Assembly (NCBI GenBank): GCA_003193925.1
Contig: PSPG01000003.1
Span: 1 to 64,000 of the forward strand
From: Candidatus Thalassarchaeum betae
Lineage (GTDB): Archaea; Thermoplasmatota; Poseidoniia; Poseidoniales; Thalassarchaeaceae
DNA: 64,000 bases
Direction of reading: 5' to 3'
The position numbers and the translations under genes are program-made. The notes under the pieces were generated by a model. The model had not been told where the DNA came from. It saw only the letters and a program-made list of their open reading frames with translations, and ran no database searches. Positions 43,208 through 52,055 of the stretch are shown here, one piece after another (position 1 is the first letter of the stretch; each line of letters opens with the position of its first letter).

Positions 43208-43921
43208 ATGGCCTCCGGTGTGGATCGAGCCATCGCCGCATTCGTCGCCGGTGAGCCAGTCATGGTGTTCGACTCAGCCTTCAGGGAGCGGGAGACCGAC
43301 CTGCTGTGGCCCGCGGACGCCGCGACGCCGGAGGTCATGCGGACTCTGCGCAAAGACTGCGGCGGCCTGCTGTTCCTCGCTATCGGAAACGAGATCGGCG
43401 AGCTCTTCGGGCTGCCATGGCTGCAGGACATCCATTCGCACCCTGCGCTGGTCAAGGAGAACCCGGTGCTCGCCGATCTCGTGACCAACGACCTGCAGTA
43501 CGACACGCGCTCTGCATTCACAGTCTCACTGAACCACAGGGACACGTACACCGGAATCACCGACCGCGACCGCGCCCTGACCACCCGCAGATTCGGCGAA
43601 CTGACCGGTGAACTGCTCGCCAGTGGGGCGGACGGTGAGGCTGCGCGAGCCGCACTCGGCGCCGAGTTTCGCACCCCCGGGCACATCCCAGTGTGCCGAG
43701 AGTCCCGGCAGGGGCTCAGGACGCGACAGGGGCACACCGAGCTGGCCGTCTCGATAGCGCGGCTCTCCGGGCACTCGCCGTGCACCATCGGCGCCGAAAT
43801 GCTGCAGCCGGACGGCGACGGCGCTCTGGCTGTCGAGGATGCCCGCGAATACGCCCGCAAGCGTGGCATACCGATGATCACCGGGGCAGACATACTCGAG
43901 GCGCTTGGGATAGACGAATGA
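43208..43921 (+). CDS. ribB: 3,4-dihydroxy-2-butanone 4-phosphate synthase
   Basis: 237 residues. PVMVFDSAFRERETDLLWPA corresponds to the DHBP-synthase acidic loop (family DxxRExExD), and SLNHRDTYTGITDRDRALT is the second active-site region; SGHSPCTIGAEML and the closing GIPMITGADI also match. It forms the four-carbon precursor of riboflavin from ribulose 5-phosphate with formate release. First of four flavin genes (ribB-ribL-ribE-ribH) within 2.2 kb. A CDS for GTP cyclohydrolase is not in the window. Confidence 0.9.
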   Translation: MASGVDRAIAAFVAGEPVMVFDSAFRERETDLLWPADAATPEVMRTLRKDCGGLLFLAIGNEIGELFGLPWLQDIHSHPALVKENPVLADLVTNDLQYDTRSAFTVSLNHRDTYTGITDRDRALTTRRFGELTGELLASGADGEAARAALGAEFRTPGHIPVCRESRQGLRTRQGHTELAVSIARLSGHSPCTIGAEMLQPDGDGALAVEDAREYARKRGIPMITGADILEALGIDE

Positions 43922-43964
43922 GGCGAAGGATTGAGGCAGGTCTGCGTTTCGGGGGTGTGAGAGC

Positions 43965-44423
43965 ATGGTGCGCGTGATGGCCGTCGGCATTTTCGATCTC
44001 CTTCACGCCGGGCACCTGCACTACCTCGAGCAGGCCAAGTCGCTGGGCGACGAACTGGTCGTCGTGGTTGCTCACGATGACACGGTCCGCAATCAGAAGC
44101 ACGAGCCCATAACGGGCCAGGAGTTGCGACGCAGGATGGTTGCCGGGCTGAAGCCGGTGGACGAGGCCATCGTGGGTAACCCCCCTTCAGTCCCGATCTT
44201 CGACATCCTCGATGTCGTCAAGCCCGACAAAATCGCTCTGGGCTACGACCAGAAGCACTCGATCGAAGCCGTCCGGGCAGGTCTGGAGAGACAGGGCCAT
44301 GGCCACATCGAGGTCGTAAGGGTAGAAGGGCTCTCGGACGACTTGGACGGGACTCGCAAGATCATCTCAAAGATCCTTGACCTCTGGACCGGGACCGAAG
44401 ACGGCCCCTACGAGGAGGATTGA
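43965..44423 (+). CDS. ribL: FAD synthetase (archaeal RibL type) nucleotidyltransferase
   Basis: 152 residues, cytidylyltransferase fold. AVGIFDLLHAGHLHYLEQAK carries HAGH (HxGH), and HDDTVRNQKHEPITGQELRR and ALGYDQKHSIEAV the rest of the active site; the length and position match archaeal RibL (MJ1179 type), which adenylates FMN with ATP to FAD. A different sugar or glycerol nucleotidyltransferase cannot be excluded, but the neighbouring ribE and ribH support FAD. Confidence 0.88.
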   Translation: MVRVMAVGIFDLLHAGHLHYLEQAKSLGDELVVVVAHDDTVRNQKHEPITGQELRRRMVAGLKPVDEAIVGNPPSVPIFDILDVVKPDKIALGYDQKHSIEAVRAGLERQGHGHIEVVRVEGLSDDLDGTRKIISKILDLWTGTEDGPYEED

Positions 44424-44424
44424 G

Positions 44425-45030
44425 ATGTTCACCGGTATCGTACAGGGCACCGGAGAGGTGACTTCGATCTCGGATGGCGGCACAGTGCGTCGGTTCTCCA
44501 TTGAGATGAGTGGTCTGAGCGATGAGCTCGGGATGGGTGCGAGCGTATCCGTCGATGGCGTCTGCCTGACTGTATCCGGAATGGAAGGGAGCGTCGTCGA
44601 CTTCGATGCGATTCCCGAGACGCTGGAGCGCTCGACTCTCGGGGGCCTGTGTGTCGGTGATGCGGTGAACCTCGAGCGCGCCCTGCGCATGGGCGATGAG
44701 CTGGGAGGGCACGTCCTGTCCGGGCATGTAATGGCCACAGCGGAGGTGCTCGGCCGTAGCGAGGTCGGCGAGGGCGTCGACATGGAGATCTCCGTCTCGT
44801 CGGACATCAGGCCGTTTGTCATGGAGAAGGGCTACATCGCCGTCGACGGTATCAGCCTCACCGTCGGCCGGGTCAGGGCCGAGTCGTTCGACGTCCACCT
44901 GATTCCCGAGACCCTCGAGAGGACGACCATCGGCAGCAAGTCTGAGAGCAGCCTTGTAAACATCGAGGTCGACCCAATGACCCAAGCTGTGGTCGAGACC
45001 ATCTCACGGATGATGGAGGCACGCCAGTGA
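44425..45030 (+). CDS. ribE: Riboflavin synthase, alpha-chain (bacterial-type)
   Basis: 201 residues. MFTGIVQGTGEV is the universal start of the two-barrel riboflavin synthase; two lumazine-binding domains follow, with VSVDGVCLTV and VAVDGISLTV-type repeats (here IAVDGISLTVG). It dismutates two 6,7-dimethyl-8-ribityllumazine to riboflavin. Many archaea instead use the unrelated RibC-type synthase, so this form suggests an early transfer from bacteria or a lineage preference. ATG two bases after ribL stop; its own TGA overlaps ribH start. Confidence 0.93.
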   Translation: MFTGIVQGTGEVTSISDGGTVRRFSIEMSGLSDELGMGASVSVDGVCLTVSGMEGSVVDFDAIPETLERSTLGGLCVGDAVNLERALRMGDELGGHVLSGHVMATAEVLGRSEVGEGVDMEISVSSDIRPFVMEKGYIAVDGISLTVGRVRAESFDVHLIPETLERTTIGSKSESSLVNIEVDPMTQAVVETISRMMEARQ

Positions 45031-45422
45031 ACCTCGGCATCGTCTGCGGAGCCTTCCACCGCGAGCACGTCGAGAGTATGCTGGAGTACGCCCGCGACGA
45101 GGCCGCATCGAAGAACTGGGAGGTCGCTGATGTGGTCTGGGTTCCCGGCTCGATGGAGGCTCCTCTAGCACTGGAGAGGATGCTCCAGCGAGAGGACATC
45201 GATGGCGCTGTCGCGCTCGGCATCATCGAGCGGGGCCAGACCGATCACGGTCTGGTCATGGGACAGTCCGTGACGAGGGCGATCATCGAGTTGCAGATTG
45301 CACACAATAAGCCCATCGGGCTCGGGATAATCGGTCCTGGCGCCGAGCCAGAGCACATCGTGGCGCGGTTGGAACCGCATGCCCGCGCTGCTGTCGGCGC
45401 GGTCGCGGCCATGGTAGAGTGA
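45027..45422 (+). CDS. ribH: 6,7-dimethyl-8-ribityllumazine synthase
   Basis: 131 residues, GTG start overlapping ribE stop (GTGA). IVCGAFHREHVESMLEYA, VWVPGSMEAPLALERML and GIIERGQTDHGLVMGQSVTRAIIELQ are the three active-site stretches; the motif GxxxRG-x-T-x-H-x3 with His supports catalysis. It joins the butanone phosphate from RibB with the ribitylaminouracil. Confidence 0.93.
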   Translation: MNLGIVCGAFHREHVESMLEYARDEAASKNWEVADVVWVPGSMEAPLALERMLQREDIDGAVALGIIERGQTDHGLVMGQSVTRAIIELQIAHNKPIGLGIIGPGAEPEHIVARLEPHARAAVGAVAAMVE

Positions 45423-46283
45423 TCACAGGCGCGTCGCCTTGAGGGTGAATGACAGAGGAATCGGCACGTGCCCTTCCTTGAGTCGCCAGTGGTTCGGGCG
45501 CGTCGGCTCGAACAGGTCAGGCCAAGGTGCGAAGAAGTGCTCGTCGCGCTCGTTGAGGAAATCTATGCGGAAGCCGTTCTCGAGAAGCGCGTTGATGATC
45601 GTATCGTACCTGTACTCCCAGCAGTGCGTGGTGCGCTCTATGTCAGCCTCCGCGGTAGCGTAGCTGCCCTCGCCGACCTCTGAAATCGGACCCTCGTTGA
45701 AGAGATCGTACTTCGGAACCAGCCGAGGGCCGTCAGGCCCCTCCTCCACATCGAGGATGTTGACCATCGGGGTGCTCTCCTCCAGATACAGAACACCACC
45801 CTGCTTGAGCAGAGCGGAGCACACTCGGGCCCACTCGCCTAGGTCCGGCAACCAGCACAAGGCTCCTCGGCCCGTGTAGAGGATGTCGAACTGCTCGCCG
45901 TTCAGCGCCTCGACAGCATCCCTGACCCTGCTGACGACGAACCTCGCGTCGTCGATTCTGAGGATCCTGGCGAACCTCTCGGCCTCGGCGATTGCGTTCG
46001 GCGAGAAGTCGAGGCCGGTCACCCTCGCGCCCTCGCGCGCCCAGGAGAGCGTGTCAGTGCCGATGTGGCACTGCATGTGGAGCAGCGACTTTCCCCCGAC
46101 TCGGCCGATCTCCTCGATCTCCCAGGGCGATAGCTTGGACTCGCCGGCGAGCCACTGCTCGATGCGGTAGAACTCGGCACCGCTGCCCTGCGCGTGGAGG
46201 TGAGCCATCGCGTCCCACGACTCTAGGTTCTCCCGGATCGCCTCTTCGTCGTCGGCTGGAGGCGGTGCTGGTCTCCAGGCCAT
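45423..46283 (-). CDS. Class I SAM-dependent methyltransferase
   Basis: 286 residues. HMQCHIGTDTLSWAREGARVTGLDFS is motif I/acid loop for S-adenosylmethionine; YTGRGALCWLPDLGEWARVCSALLKQGGVLYL fits motif IV and post-IV strands. Similar proteins are annotated only as 'class I methyltransferase'. Substrate unknown. Its stop TCA on the minus strand abuts the ribH TGA (TGATCA). Confidence 0.85.
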   Translation of the reverse strand: MAWRPAPPPADDEEAIRENLESWDAMAHLHAQGSGAEFYRIEQWLAGESKLSPWEIEEIGRVGGKSLLHMQCHIGTDTLSWAREGARVTGLDFSPNAIAEAERFARILRIDDARFVVSRVRDAVEALNGEQFDILYTGRGALCWLPDLGEWARVCSALLKQGGVLYLEESTPMVNILDVEEGPDGPRLVPKYDLFNEGPISEVGEGSYATAEADIERTTHCWEYRYDTIINALLENGFRIDFLNERDEHFFAPWPDLFEPTRPNHWRLKEGHVPIPLSFTLKATRL

Positions 46284-46432
46284 GCGAGTTCGTCGGGCGA
46301 CTCCGATGAAACCCTATCGGCAACAAGGAGTGCCGTCATTCCTCGATTTCGATGCCTTGCGCCATCATCATCTCGGCCCCAGATTCGTACCATAACCACG
46401 GAGCAGGGTTGAAGGACGTCCCACCGTTGCCG

Positions 46433-47368
46433 ATGCCCATGGGCGGTGAAGTCCGCAATGTGATAATCATCGGCTCCGGGCCTGCGGGCTACACTGCCGG
46501 CCTATACGCCGCCCGCGCTCTGCTCGAGCCTCTGATGTTCGCTGGCTACATGTCCGGCGGCCAGCTCATGCTGACCACGGACGTCGAGAACTTCCCCGGC
46601 TACCCGATGGGGGTCGGCGGCCCGGAGATGATGGTACACATGCGGGAGCAGGCCGAACACTTCGGCCTCGAGGTCCACGACAAGAACGTCGAGAGGGTAG
46701 ATTTCTCCGAGCGCCCGTTCAGGGTCTGGGTCGAGGGCGAGGAGTTCCGCGCCGAGGCTGTGATCATCTGCACCGGCGCGGAGGCCATCTGGCTCGGCGT
46801 CGAGGGCGAGGAAGAGCACAGGGGACGAGGGATCTCATCATGCGCGACCTGCGATGGCGCTTTCTTCCGCGACGAGGAGGTCATCGTGGTCGGCGGCGGC
46901 GACTCGGCGATGGAGGAGGCGACTTTTCTCACCAGATTCGCGAGCAAGGTCACCATAATCCACCGACGCGAGGGTTTCCGGGCATCGAAGATCATGTACG
47001 AACGCGCTGCCATTCACCCCAAGATCGACATCAAGACGCACAGAAGGGTCAAGAGCTGGCTCTCCGATGACAACGGCCTGACCGGAGCCGTGCTGGAGGA
47101 CCCCAGAGACGGCTCCGAGGAGGAGATCTCGTGCACTGGTGCCTTCGTCGCCATCGGGCACAAGCCGATGACGGGCTTCCTCGAAGGAGAGGTGGAGATG
47201 GATGGCTCCGGATACGTCCTGCATACCGAGCACACCATGACGAGCGTGCCTGGTGTGTTCGCCGCGGGCGACGTAGTCGACAAACGGTACAGACAGGCGG
47301 TCACCGCTGCTGGCATGGGCTGTCGAGCGGCCATGGATGCCGAGAAGTGGTTGGAAGGCCAGCATTAG
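46433..47368 (+). CDS. trxB: Thioredoxin reductase
   Basis: 311 residues. FAD motif VIIIGSGPAGYTAGLYAARA, redox pair SSCATCDGAFF (C137, C140), NADPH motif VIVVGGGDSAMEEA, and the FAD-binding ATG-like HTMTSVPGVFAAGDV. It reduces thioredoxin, which can support the peroxiredoxin at 30 kb. ATG 46433 rather than 46352, whose extension has no family match. Confidence 0.93.
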   Translation: MPMGGEVRNVIIIGSGPAGYTAGLYAARALLEPLMFAGYMSGGQLMLTTDVENFPGYPMGVGGPEMMVHMREQAEHFGLEVHDKNVERVDFSERPFRVWVEGEEFRAEAVIICTGAEAIWLGVEGEEEHRGRGISSCATCDGAFFRDEEVIVVGGGDSAMEEATFLTRFASKVTIIHRREGFRASKIMYERAAIHPKIDIKTHRRVKSWLSDDNGLTGAVLEDPRDGSEEEISCTGAFVAIGHKPMTGFLEGEVEMDGSGYVLHTEHTMTSVPGVFAAGDVVDKRYRQAVTAAGMGCRAAMDAEKWLEGQH

Positions 47369-47379
47369 GGGGTCTCGGA

Positions 47380-47766
47380 TTGGAGCCCGAAGTTGACAAG
47401 GGTTGGCTCAGCAACCGGTTTGCCGACTTCTTCTATCTCCTGCACGTCTCAGTCACATTCTTCTGCGCTTTTGCGTGGCTGGGCCCCTACGAGTGGATGT
47501 GGTGGGGTGTCTTCATCCTCTACGGGGCCACCGAGGTCCTGTGGCTGTTCAGAGACGAGTATTGCATCCTCACTGACGCCGAACAGTGGTTCAGAGGCAT
47601 TCCTAAAGCGGACTCCCATCTCGATCAGAGTTTCATCCGACGACTGTTCAACCTCATACTCAGACGGGATATACAGCCTGAGAACGCGAGTACGCTCACG
47701 CGCGTGTGGGGTCGTATAGGTTGGCTGGTGGCGACGGCTCGCCTGTTCGTGCCGGGTGTGCCCTGA
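47380..47766 (+). CDS. Small membrane protein
   Basis: 128 residues from a TTG at 47380, 11 bases after trxB and with a GGGGG upstream. Two hydrophobic helices (about 18-38 and 40-57) are rich in Trp and Phe (PYEWMWWGVFILYGATEVLWLF), then a long basic cytoplasmic tail. No family recognised. Probably co-transcribed with trxB. Confidence 0.5.
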   Translation: MEPEVDKGWLSNRFADFFYLLHVSVTFFCAFAWLGPYEWMWWGVFILYGATEVLWLFRDEYCILTDAEQWFRGIPKADSHLDQSFIRRLFNLILRRDIQPENASTLTRVWGRIGWLVATARLFVPGVP

Positions 47767-47789
47767 CGAGGCTTGCGACCGAAGCGCAC

Positions 47790-48962
47790 ATGTTGGATTG
47801 CCCCCCTCGGCGGAGCGTGTCCGACGAGCAGAGTGCTGGCGAGAGCGCGCGGTACGCGCGTCATCTGACGCTACCAGAGGTAGGTCCCGAGGGGCAGAAG
47901 CTGCTCAGCGAGGCCTCGGTCCTCGTGGTGGGAGCAGGCGGCCTCGGCTCGCCAGCCCTGCTGTACCTCGCAGCGGCGGGAGTTGGCAGGATAGGCGTCA
48001 TAGACGACGATTCGGTCGACATCACTAACTTGCAGAGGCAGGTGATTCACGGAACTGCGGAGCTGGGAGAGCCGAAGGTGGCGTCCGCTGAGCGCAGGCT
48101 CGCCGACCTCAATCCGGAGGTCGAAGTAGAGTCGTTGGAGTTCAGGCTGGAGGTGGACAACGCCCTGGACGTCATAGGCAGCTACGACTTGGTGATAGAC
48201 GGCTCTGACAACTTCTCCACCAGGTACCTCATTGGCGATGCGTGCGAAATCCTCGGCAAACCGTGGGTATTCGGCAGCATACACAGGTTCGAGGGGCAGG
48301 TGTCCACATTCAACCTCGACGGAGGGCCCAACTACCGCGACCTGTTTCCAGAAGCCCCTCCGGCCGAACTCGCTCCCAACTGCGCTGAGGCGGGAGTCCT
48401 CGGAGTCCTGCCCGGGATAGTCGGGTCAATCCAAGCCACCGAGGCAATCAAGGTGATCCTCGGAGTCGGCGAACCACTCAGCGGCAGGCTGCTGGTAATC
48501 GACGCGCTCAGCATGGGCATGCGCTCCCTCTCATTCTCCCACGACCCCAGCCGCCAGACAGTGACCGAGATTTCCAAGGAGGCCATAGAATGCTCAGCCA
48601 GACCGGGTTCGATGGAGGAGATGCAGGGGGGCATGCGGGAGATCAGCCCCTCCGAGTACGTCACCCGCGTAGACGGCGGATGGTCCCCGTTCCTACTCGA
48701 CGTCAGGAGGAGGGACGAGGAGATGATCGTCTCCCTCAACGGGACGGCCCTGCGAATCCAACACCTGTCGATCCCCTCGCGTACGGACGAGGTCCCCAAG
48801 GACCGAGACGTGGTCGTCTACTGCAGGACGGGGGGCAGGTCCGCTACCGTTGCGCGCTTCCTAGTAGCCATGGCAGGCTGGTCTGAGGAGCGCGTCTACA
48901 ACCTCTCCGGAGGGATTCACGAGTGGTCGGATACTGTTGACTCTTCCGTCCCAAAATACTAA
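47790..48962 (+). CDS. moeB: E1-like adenylyltransferase fused to rhodanese (MoeB/ThiF-type)
   Basis: 390 residues. An N-terminal ThiF/E1 domain (RYARHLTLPEVG, VLVVGAGGLGSPALLYLAAAGVG, DITNLQRQVIH, DGSDNFSTRYLI) adenylates the C-terminal glycine of a ubiquitin-fold sulfur carrier; a C-terminal rhodanese domain with VVYCRTGGRSA gives the persulfide cysteine. It lacks the two CxxC zinc motifs of E. coli MoeB. Likely works in molybdopterin, thiamin or tRNA thiolation; the Mo enzyme at 58 kb would use the first. Start ATG 47790 (or GTG 47817). Confidence 0.85.
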   Translation: MLDCPPRRSVSDEQSAGESARYARHLTLPEVGPEGQKLLSEASVLVVGAGGLGSPALLYLAAAGVGRIGVIDDDSVDITNLQRQVIHGTAELGEPKVASAERRLADLNPEVEVESLEFRLEVDNALDVIGSYDLVIDGSDNFSTRYLIGDACEILGKPWVFGSIHRFEGQVSTFNLDGGPNYRDLFPEAPPAELAPNCAEAGVLGVLPGIVGSIQATEAIKVILGVGEPLSGRLLVIDALSMGMRSLSFSHDPSRQTVTEISKEAIECSARPGSMEEMQGGMREISPSEYVTRVDGGWSPFLLDVRRRDEEMIVSLNGTALRIQHLSIPSRTDEVPKDRDVVVYCRTGGRSATVARFLVAMAGWSEERVYNLSGGIHEWSDTVDSSVPKY

Positions 48963-48970
48963 TTGTGGTG

Positions 48971-48994
48971 ACTATTAGTTAAGACTAACTATTA
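48971..48994. promoter_or_regulatory. A/T inverted repeat upstream of the E1 gene
   Basis: ATTAGTTA-AGAC-TAACTATT, an inverted repeat with a 4-base spacer (7 of 8 pairs) in the A/T-rich gap after moeB. Could be an operator for the dehydrogenase gene or a terminator-like element. Confidence 0.3.
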
Positions 48995-49092
48995 TTTGCG
49001 GTATTTTCTATCTTTTTCGATTTGAGAATACCTAGAGTATACGTATTTTCACTATTTGTGGGGATAACTGGTGCAGTGAGTCGAAGAATTGT

Positions 49093-49100
49093 TGTATAAG
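49093..49100 (+). promoter_or_regulatory. TATA box of the 2-oxoacid dehydrogenase E1 gene
   Basis: TGTATAAG, centred 22 bases before ATG 49118, so the transcript is expected to be leaderless. Confidence 0.5.
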
Positions 49101-49117
49101 CAGACCTTCGGGATACC

Positions 49118-51994
49118 ATGGCGATTACCCGGCAGGGAGTCTGGAGATGCCCCTCCTGTGAGCATCATCAGACATGGAGGACGAAAGAATCGATCGAGAG
49201 AATTGACAGGAGGTGCAAGCACTGCGGCAAGCGGGTCCGGGCGATCCTCGACCGTTCTTCGAGCGGACAGGGTAGGCAGCGGGCGGTGCAGATCTGGGAG
49301 CGTGATACCACCTTGGACCTGGATGAGCTCAAGGATGAGGCCCTTCGCAGAGACCAGGAGTCAGAGCGAAGGGTCGAGCGGGCGGACTCGATCCGCTCTT
49401 ATGCTTCCGGGACTGCTTCCCAGAGCGACCTGCCTACGATATGGGGGGCGGGCTGGGAGCCTAGCTCCGCCCTCGACTTCCCGACCCCGCTGAGCTCCTC
49501 GTCAGCCCGGGCCGAACTGCTCAGATTCGTCGTCGAGAGACATGACGGTCACCTCGGCGCTGCAGCCTCAAGTTGGGACGAGCTAGGGGCTCCGGAGTCA
49601 TTCGGAGGAGAGGCTTTCCACGAGTTCTCGAAGCGTTATGTGAGTGCCCTTGAAGAGTCCCTGCACGAGCGTCTACTGACTCCTGCGCTATCCTCGTTGG
49701 GAGATGCCGAGGTCATACCCAGAAGGTCGGGTGAACTGCATCTGGAACGGCGTGCTGCGAGGCTATTGCTCGACATCGTACTATGCTTGAGGCGAATCGC
49801 CCACTACGCTTCAATCACCCTCGAGCAACGCATGGAGTGGCAGAGGATGATGACTAGGACGAGAGCAGTAGACGAGCACCTCAAGGACCTCTTCGCGAAC
49901 GGCCTGCCCACGCCCGATGGCGGAACCTTCGGAGGAAAGGGATTCCGTTCGACCTGGCAGGAGGGAGTGGTCGCGTGCGCGGGCGCGATGCGAAGGGGCA
50001 TCGATATCCCAGAGGAGGAACGCGCTCGAGCCGACATCGTAGCCCCGATGATCCGGGACGTCGGACTCGCACTGGCCATGGGACAGACTGCGACCGAGGT
50101 CTTCGCCGCCCAGATAGGCAAGTCCGGCTCGTACATGGACGGCGGGCAGGAGGGCTCGGGCGGAAGGGACCTGCACATCGGCAACTGGGAGAAGGGGATC
50201 CTGCCCCCGACCGCTCCCCTGCCGATAGCGAGCGCCACCACCACCGGAGTTGCTCTCGCGGCGTCTAGGCTCGGAGTGGACCGTTTTCACCTCGCGCCAG
50301 TCGGTGAGGGCTGCAGCAGCAGCGGCGAGTTCTGGGAGGCGATGAACCTCGCAGGAGCCCGCGGACTACCGATATCTTTCATGATCCAGAACAACCAGAT
50401 CGCCCTAGACACCTTCGTGACCGGCCAGTCCGGAGTCGAGACCTTCGGCGACAAGGGGCATGCCATGGGGATGCCGGCCTGGACGATGGACGGCTCGGAC
50501 CCGGGGCTGTTCTACGCCTCCACCGCCGTCGCGAGGGAGTTCGCGACCGGTGGAGGGGGGCCGACCCTGATACACGTCGAGACGATGCGGGGCTGCGGGC
50601 ACGCGCACCACCATGACGACCTGTACCTCGGTGCAGCCTCGGGGAACCCGCCCGGCTACGTCGACCGAGAGCTGCTCACCTACTGGGCGGAGAAGGACCC
50701 AGTCCCGAACCACCGGGAACTGATGATCCAGCTCGGTGCGGACGAGAGGGAGATCGAGTCGATGGAGGCTCTAGAGCAGGCGTTGGTGGATGCCTCCCGG
50801 GAGGAGATGGAGGAGATGCCGTGGCCCGAGGGCCACACCGTGACAAAGGGCGTGACGAGCCTACATGACGCTACCGGACACGCCGAGCAGTACGAGAGGT
50901 TCGGGCGCGAGGTGGCTGTGGTCGATTCGCCTCTGGCTCCGGGTGAGAGCTCTCTAGAGTTCTCTGACGCCTCCAACTCCTGGACCTTCAGTCGAGCCAT
51001 CCAAAGAGGGATGGTCTCGATCGCCGAGAAGCACGGCGACAAGGTCGTGTTCATGGGGCAGGACATGGAAGTCGCCGGTGCCTTCGGCATGACTATTCCA
51101 CTGATTGCCAAGGGGCATTCGGACAAACTCCTCGACATGCCACTGTCCGAGTCCGTCATCGTCCACTCCGCTATTGGCGCGGCCTTAGGCGGGATGCGCC
51201 CGGTAGCAGAGATCCAATTCGGCGGCTTCGCTGCTCTGGCGATGAACGCACTCGTCAACAACGCGGCCCAACTGCGCTGGCGCTGGGGTGCGAATGTTCC
51301 GGTCACCGTCCGGATACCCCTCGGTGGGAAGACGCGTAGTGGGCCGTTCCATGCAAACATGATCGAGTCTTGGTTCCTCAACGACCCGGGCTTGGTGATA
51401 GTCTTCCCGAGCACTCCGCAAGACGCCTACGACCTGCTCATCGAGTCTCACGAACTCGCTGACCCGGTCGTCTTCCTCGAGCACCTCGGGCTGTATGGAT
51501 TGAAGGGGGGCTTGACCGGCTGGGGGGAGTTGATCAACCAGCTCGTGGACACCGAGTCAGTCCACCAGCGACTTGCCGCTGGAGAGAACTCATTGGGAGA
51601 GGCCCGCGTCGTCCGGGGTGGCAAGGACCTGACCATCGTCACCTGGGGTGCGATGGTCCATGTCGCGATGAAAGCGGCCTCCGAGGCGGCCAAGAAGGGG
51701 ATCGAAGTCGAAGTGGTCGACCTTCGGACCATACTGCCCTTCGACGCCCGGACCTGCATCGAATCGGTGCGACGGACCGGACGCCTCGTAGTCCTGCAGG
51801 AAGCGCAGTGGACTGGGGGCTTGGGCAACACCGTGAGCAGTCGCATCCTCGAGGAGGCGTTCTGGTGCCTCGAGTCCCCTCCCGTGGTCATAGGCGCGCT
51901 CGACACCCCTGTCCCCTTCGCCCCCACTCTGGAGGACTACACCATACCCACAGCCGAACTGGTGTCCCGTCACATCGAGAGGATGTGCGCCTGA
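49118..51994 (+). CDS. Fused alpha-beta E1 of a branched-chain 2-oxoacid dehydrogenase, with N-terminal zinc ribbon
   Basis: 958 residues. Residues 1-40 are a zinc-ribbon-like CPSC..CKHC pair (C11, C14, C33, C36), followed by ~200 residues of unknown helical sequence. From about 240 the E1-alpha part carries thiamine diphosphate motif GEGCSSSGEFWEAMNLAGARGLPISFMIQNN (canonical GDG-x-NN); from about 620 the E1-beta part has VFMGQDMEVAGAFG and IQFGGFAALAMNAL. It decarboxylates a branched-chain or other 2-oxoacid from amino-acid catabolism. Alpha and beta are normally separate in archaea, so the fusion and the ribbon are unusual. E2, E3 are not adjacent. Confidence 0.88.
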   Translation: MAITRQGVWRCPSCEHHQTWRTKESIERIDRRCKHCGKRVRAILDRSSSGQGRQRAVQIWERDTTLDLDELKDEALRRDQESERRVERADSIRSYASGTASQSDLPTIWGAGWEPSSALDFPTPLSSSSARAELLRFVVERHDGHLGAAASSWDELGAPESFGGEAFHEFSKRYVSALEESLHERLLTPALSSLGDAEVIPRRSGELHLERRAARLLLDIVLCLRRIAHYASITLEQRMEWQRMMTRTRAVDEHLKDLFANGLPTPDGGTFGGKGFRSTWQEGVVACAGAMRRGIDIPEEERARADIVAPMIRDVGLALAMGQTATEVFAAQIGKSGSYMDGGQEGSGGRDLHIGNWEKGILPPTAPLPIASATTTGVALAASRLGVDRFHLAPVGEGCSSSGEFWEAMNLAGARGLPISFMIQNNQIALDTFVTGQSGVETFGDKGHAMGMPAWTMDGSDPGLFYASTAVAREFATGGGGPTLIHVETMRGCGHAHHHDDLYLGAASGNPPGYVDRELLTYWAEKDPVPNHRELMIQLGADEREIESMEALEQALVDASREEMEEMPWPEGHTVTKGVTSLHDATGHAEQYERFGREVAVVDSPLAPGESSLEFSDASNSWTFSRAIQRGMVSIAEKHGDKVVFMGQDMEVAGAFGMTIPLIAKGHSDKLLDMPLSESVIVHSAIGAALGGMRPVAEIQFGGFAALAMNALVNNAAQLRWRWGANVPVTVRIPLGGKTRSGPFHANMIESWFLNDPGLVIVFPSTPQDAYDLLIESHELADPVVFLEHLGLYGLKGGLTGWGELINQLVDTESVHQRLAAGENSLGEARVVRGGKDLTIVTWGAMVHVAMKAASEAAKKGIEVEVVDLRTILPFDARTCIESVRRTGRLVVLQEAQWTGGLGNTVSSRILEEAFWCLESPPVVIGALDTPVPFAPTLEDYTIPTAELVSRHIERMCA

Positions 51995-52055
51995 GTACCC
52001 CGGTCGCCCAACCAAATGGTCATGAGCGTAGTGCCGTCTCCCGAGAGCGAGTCGC

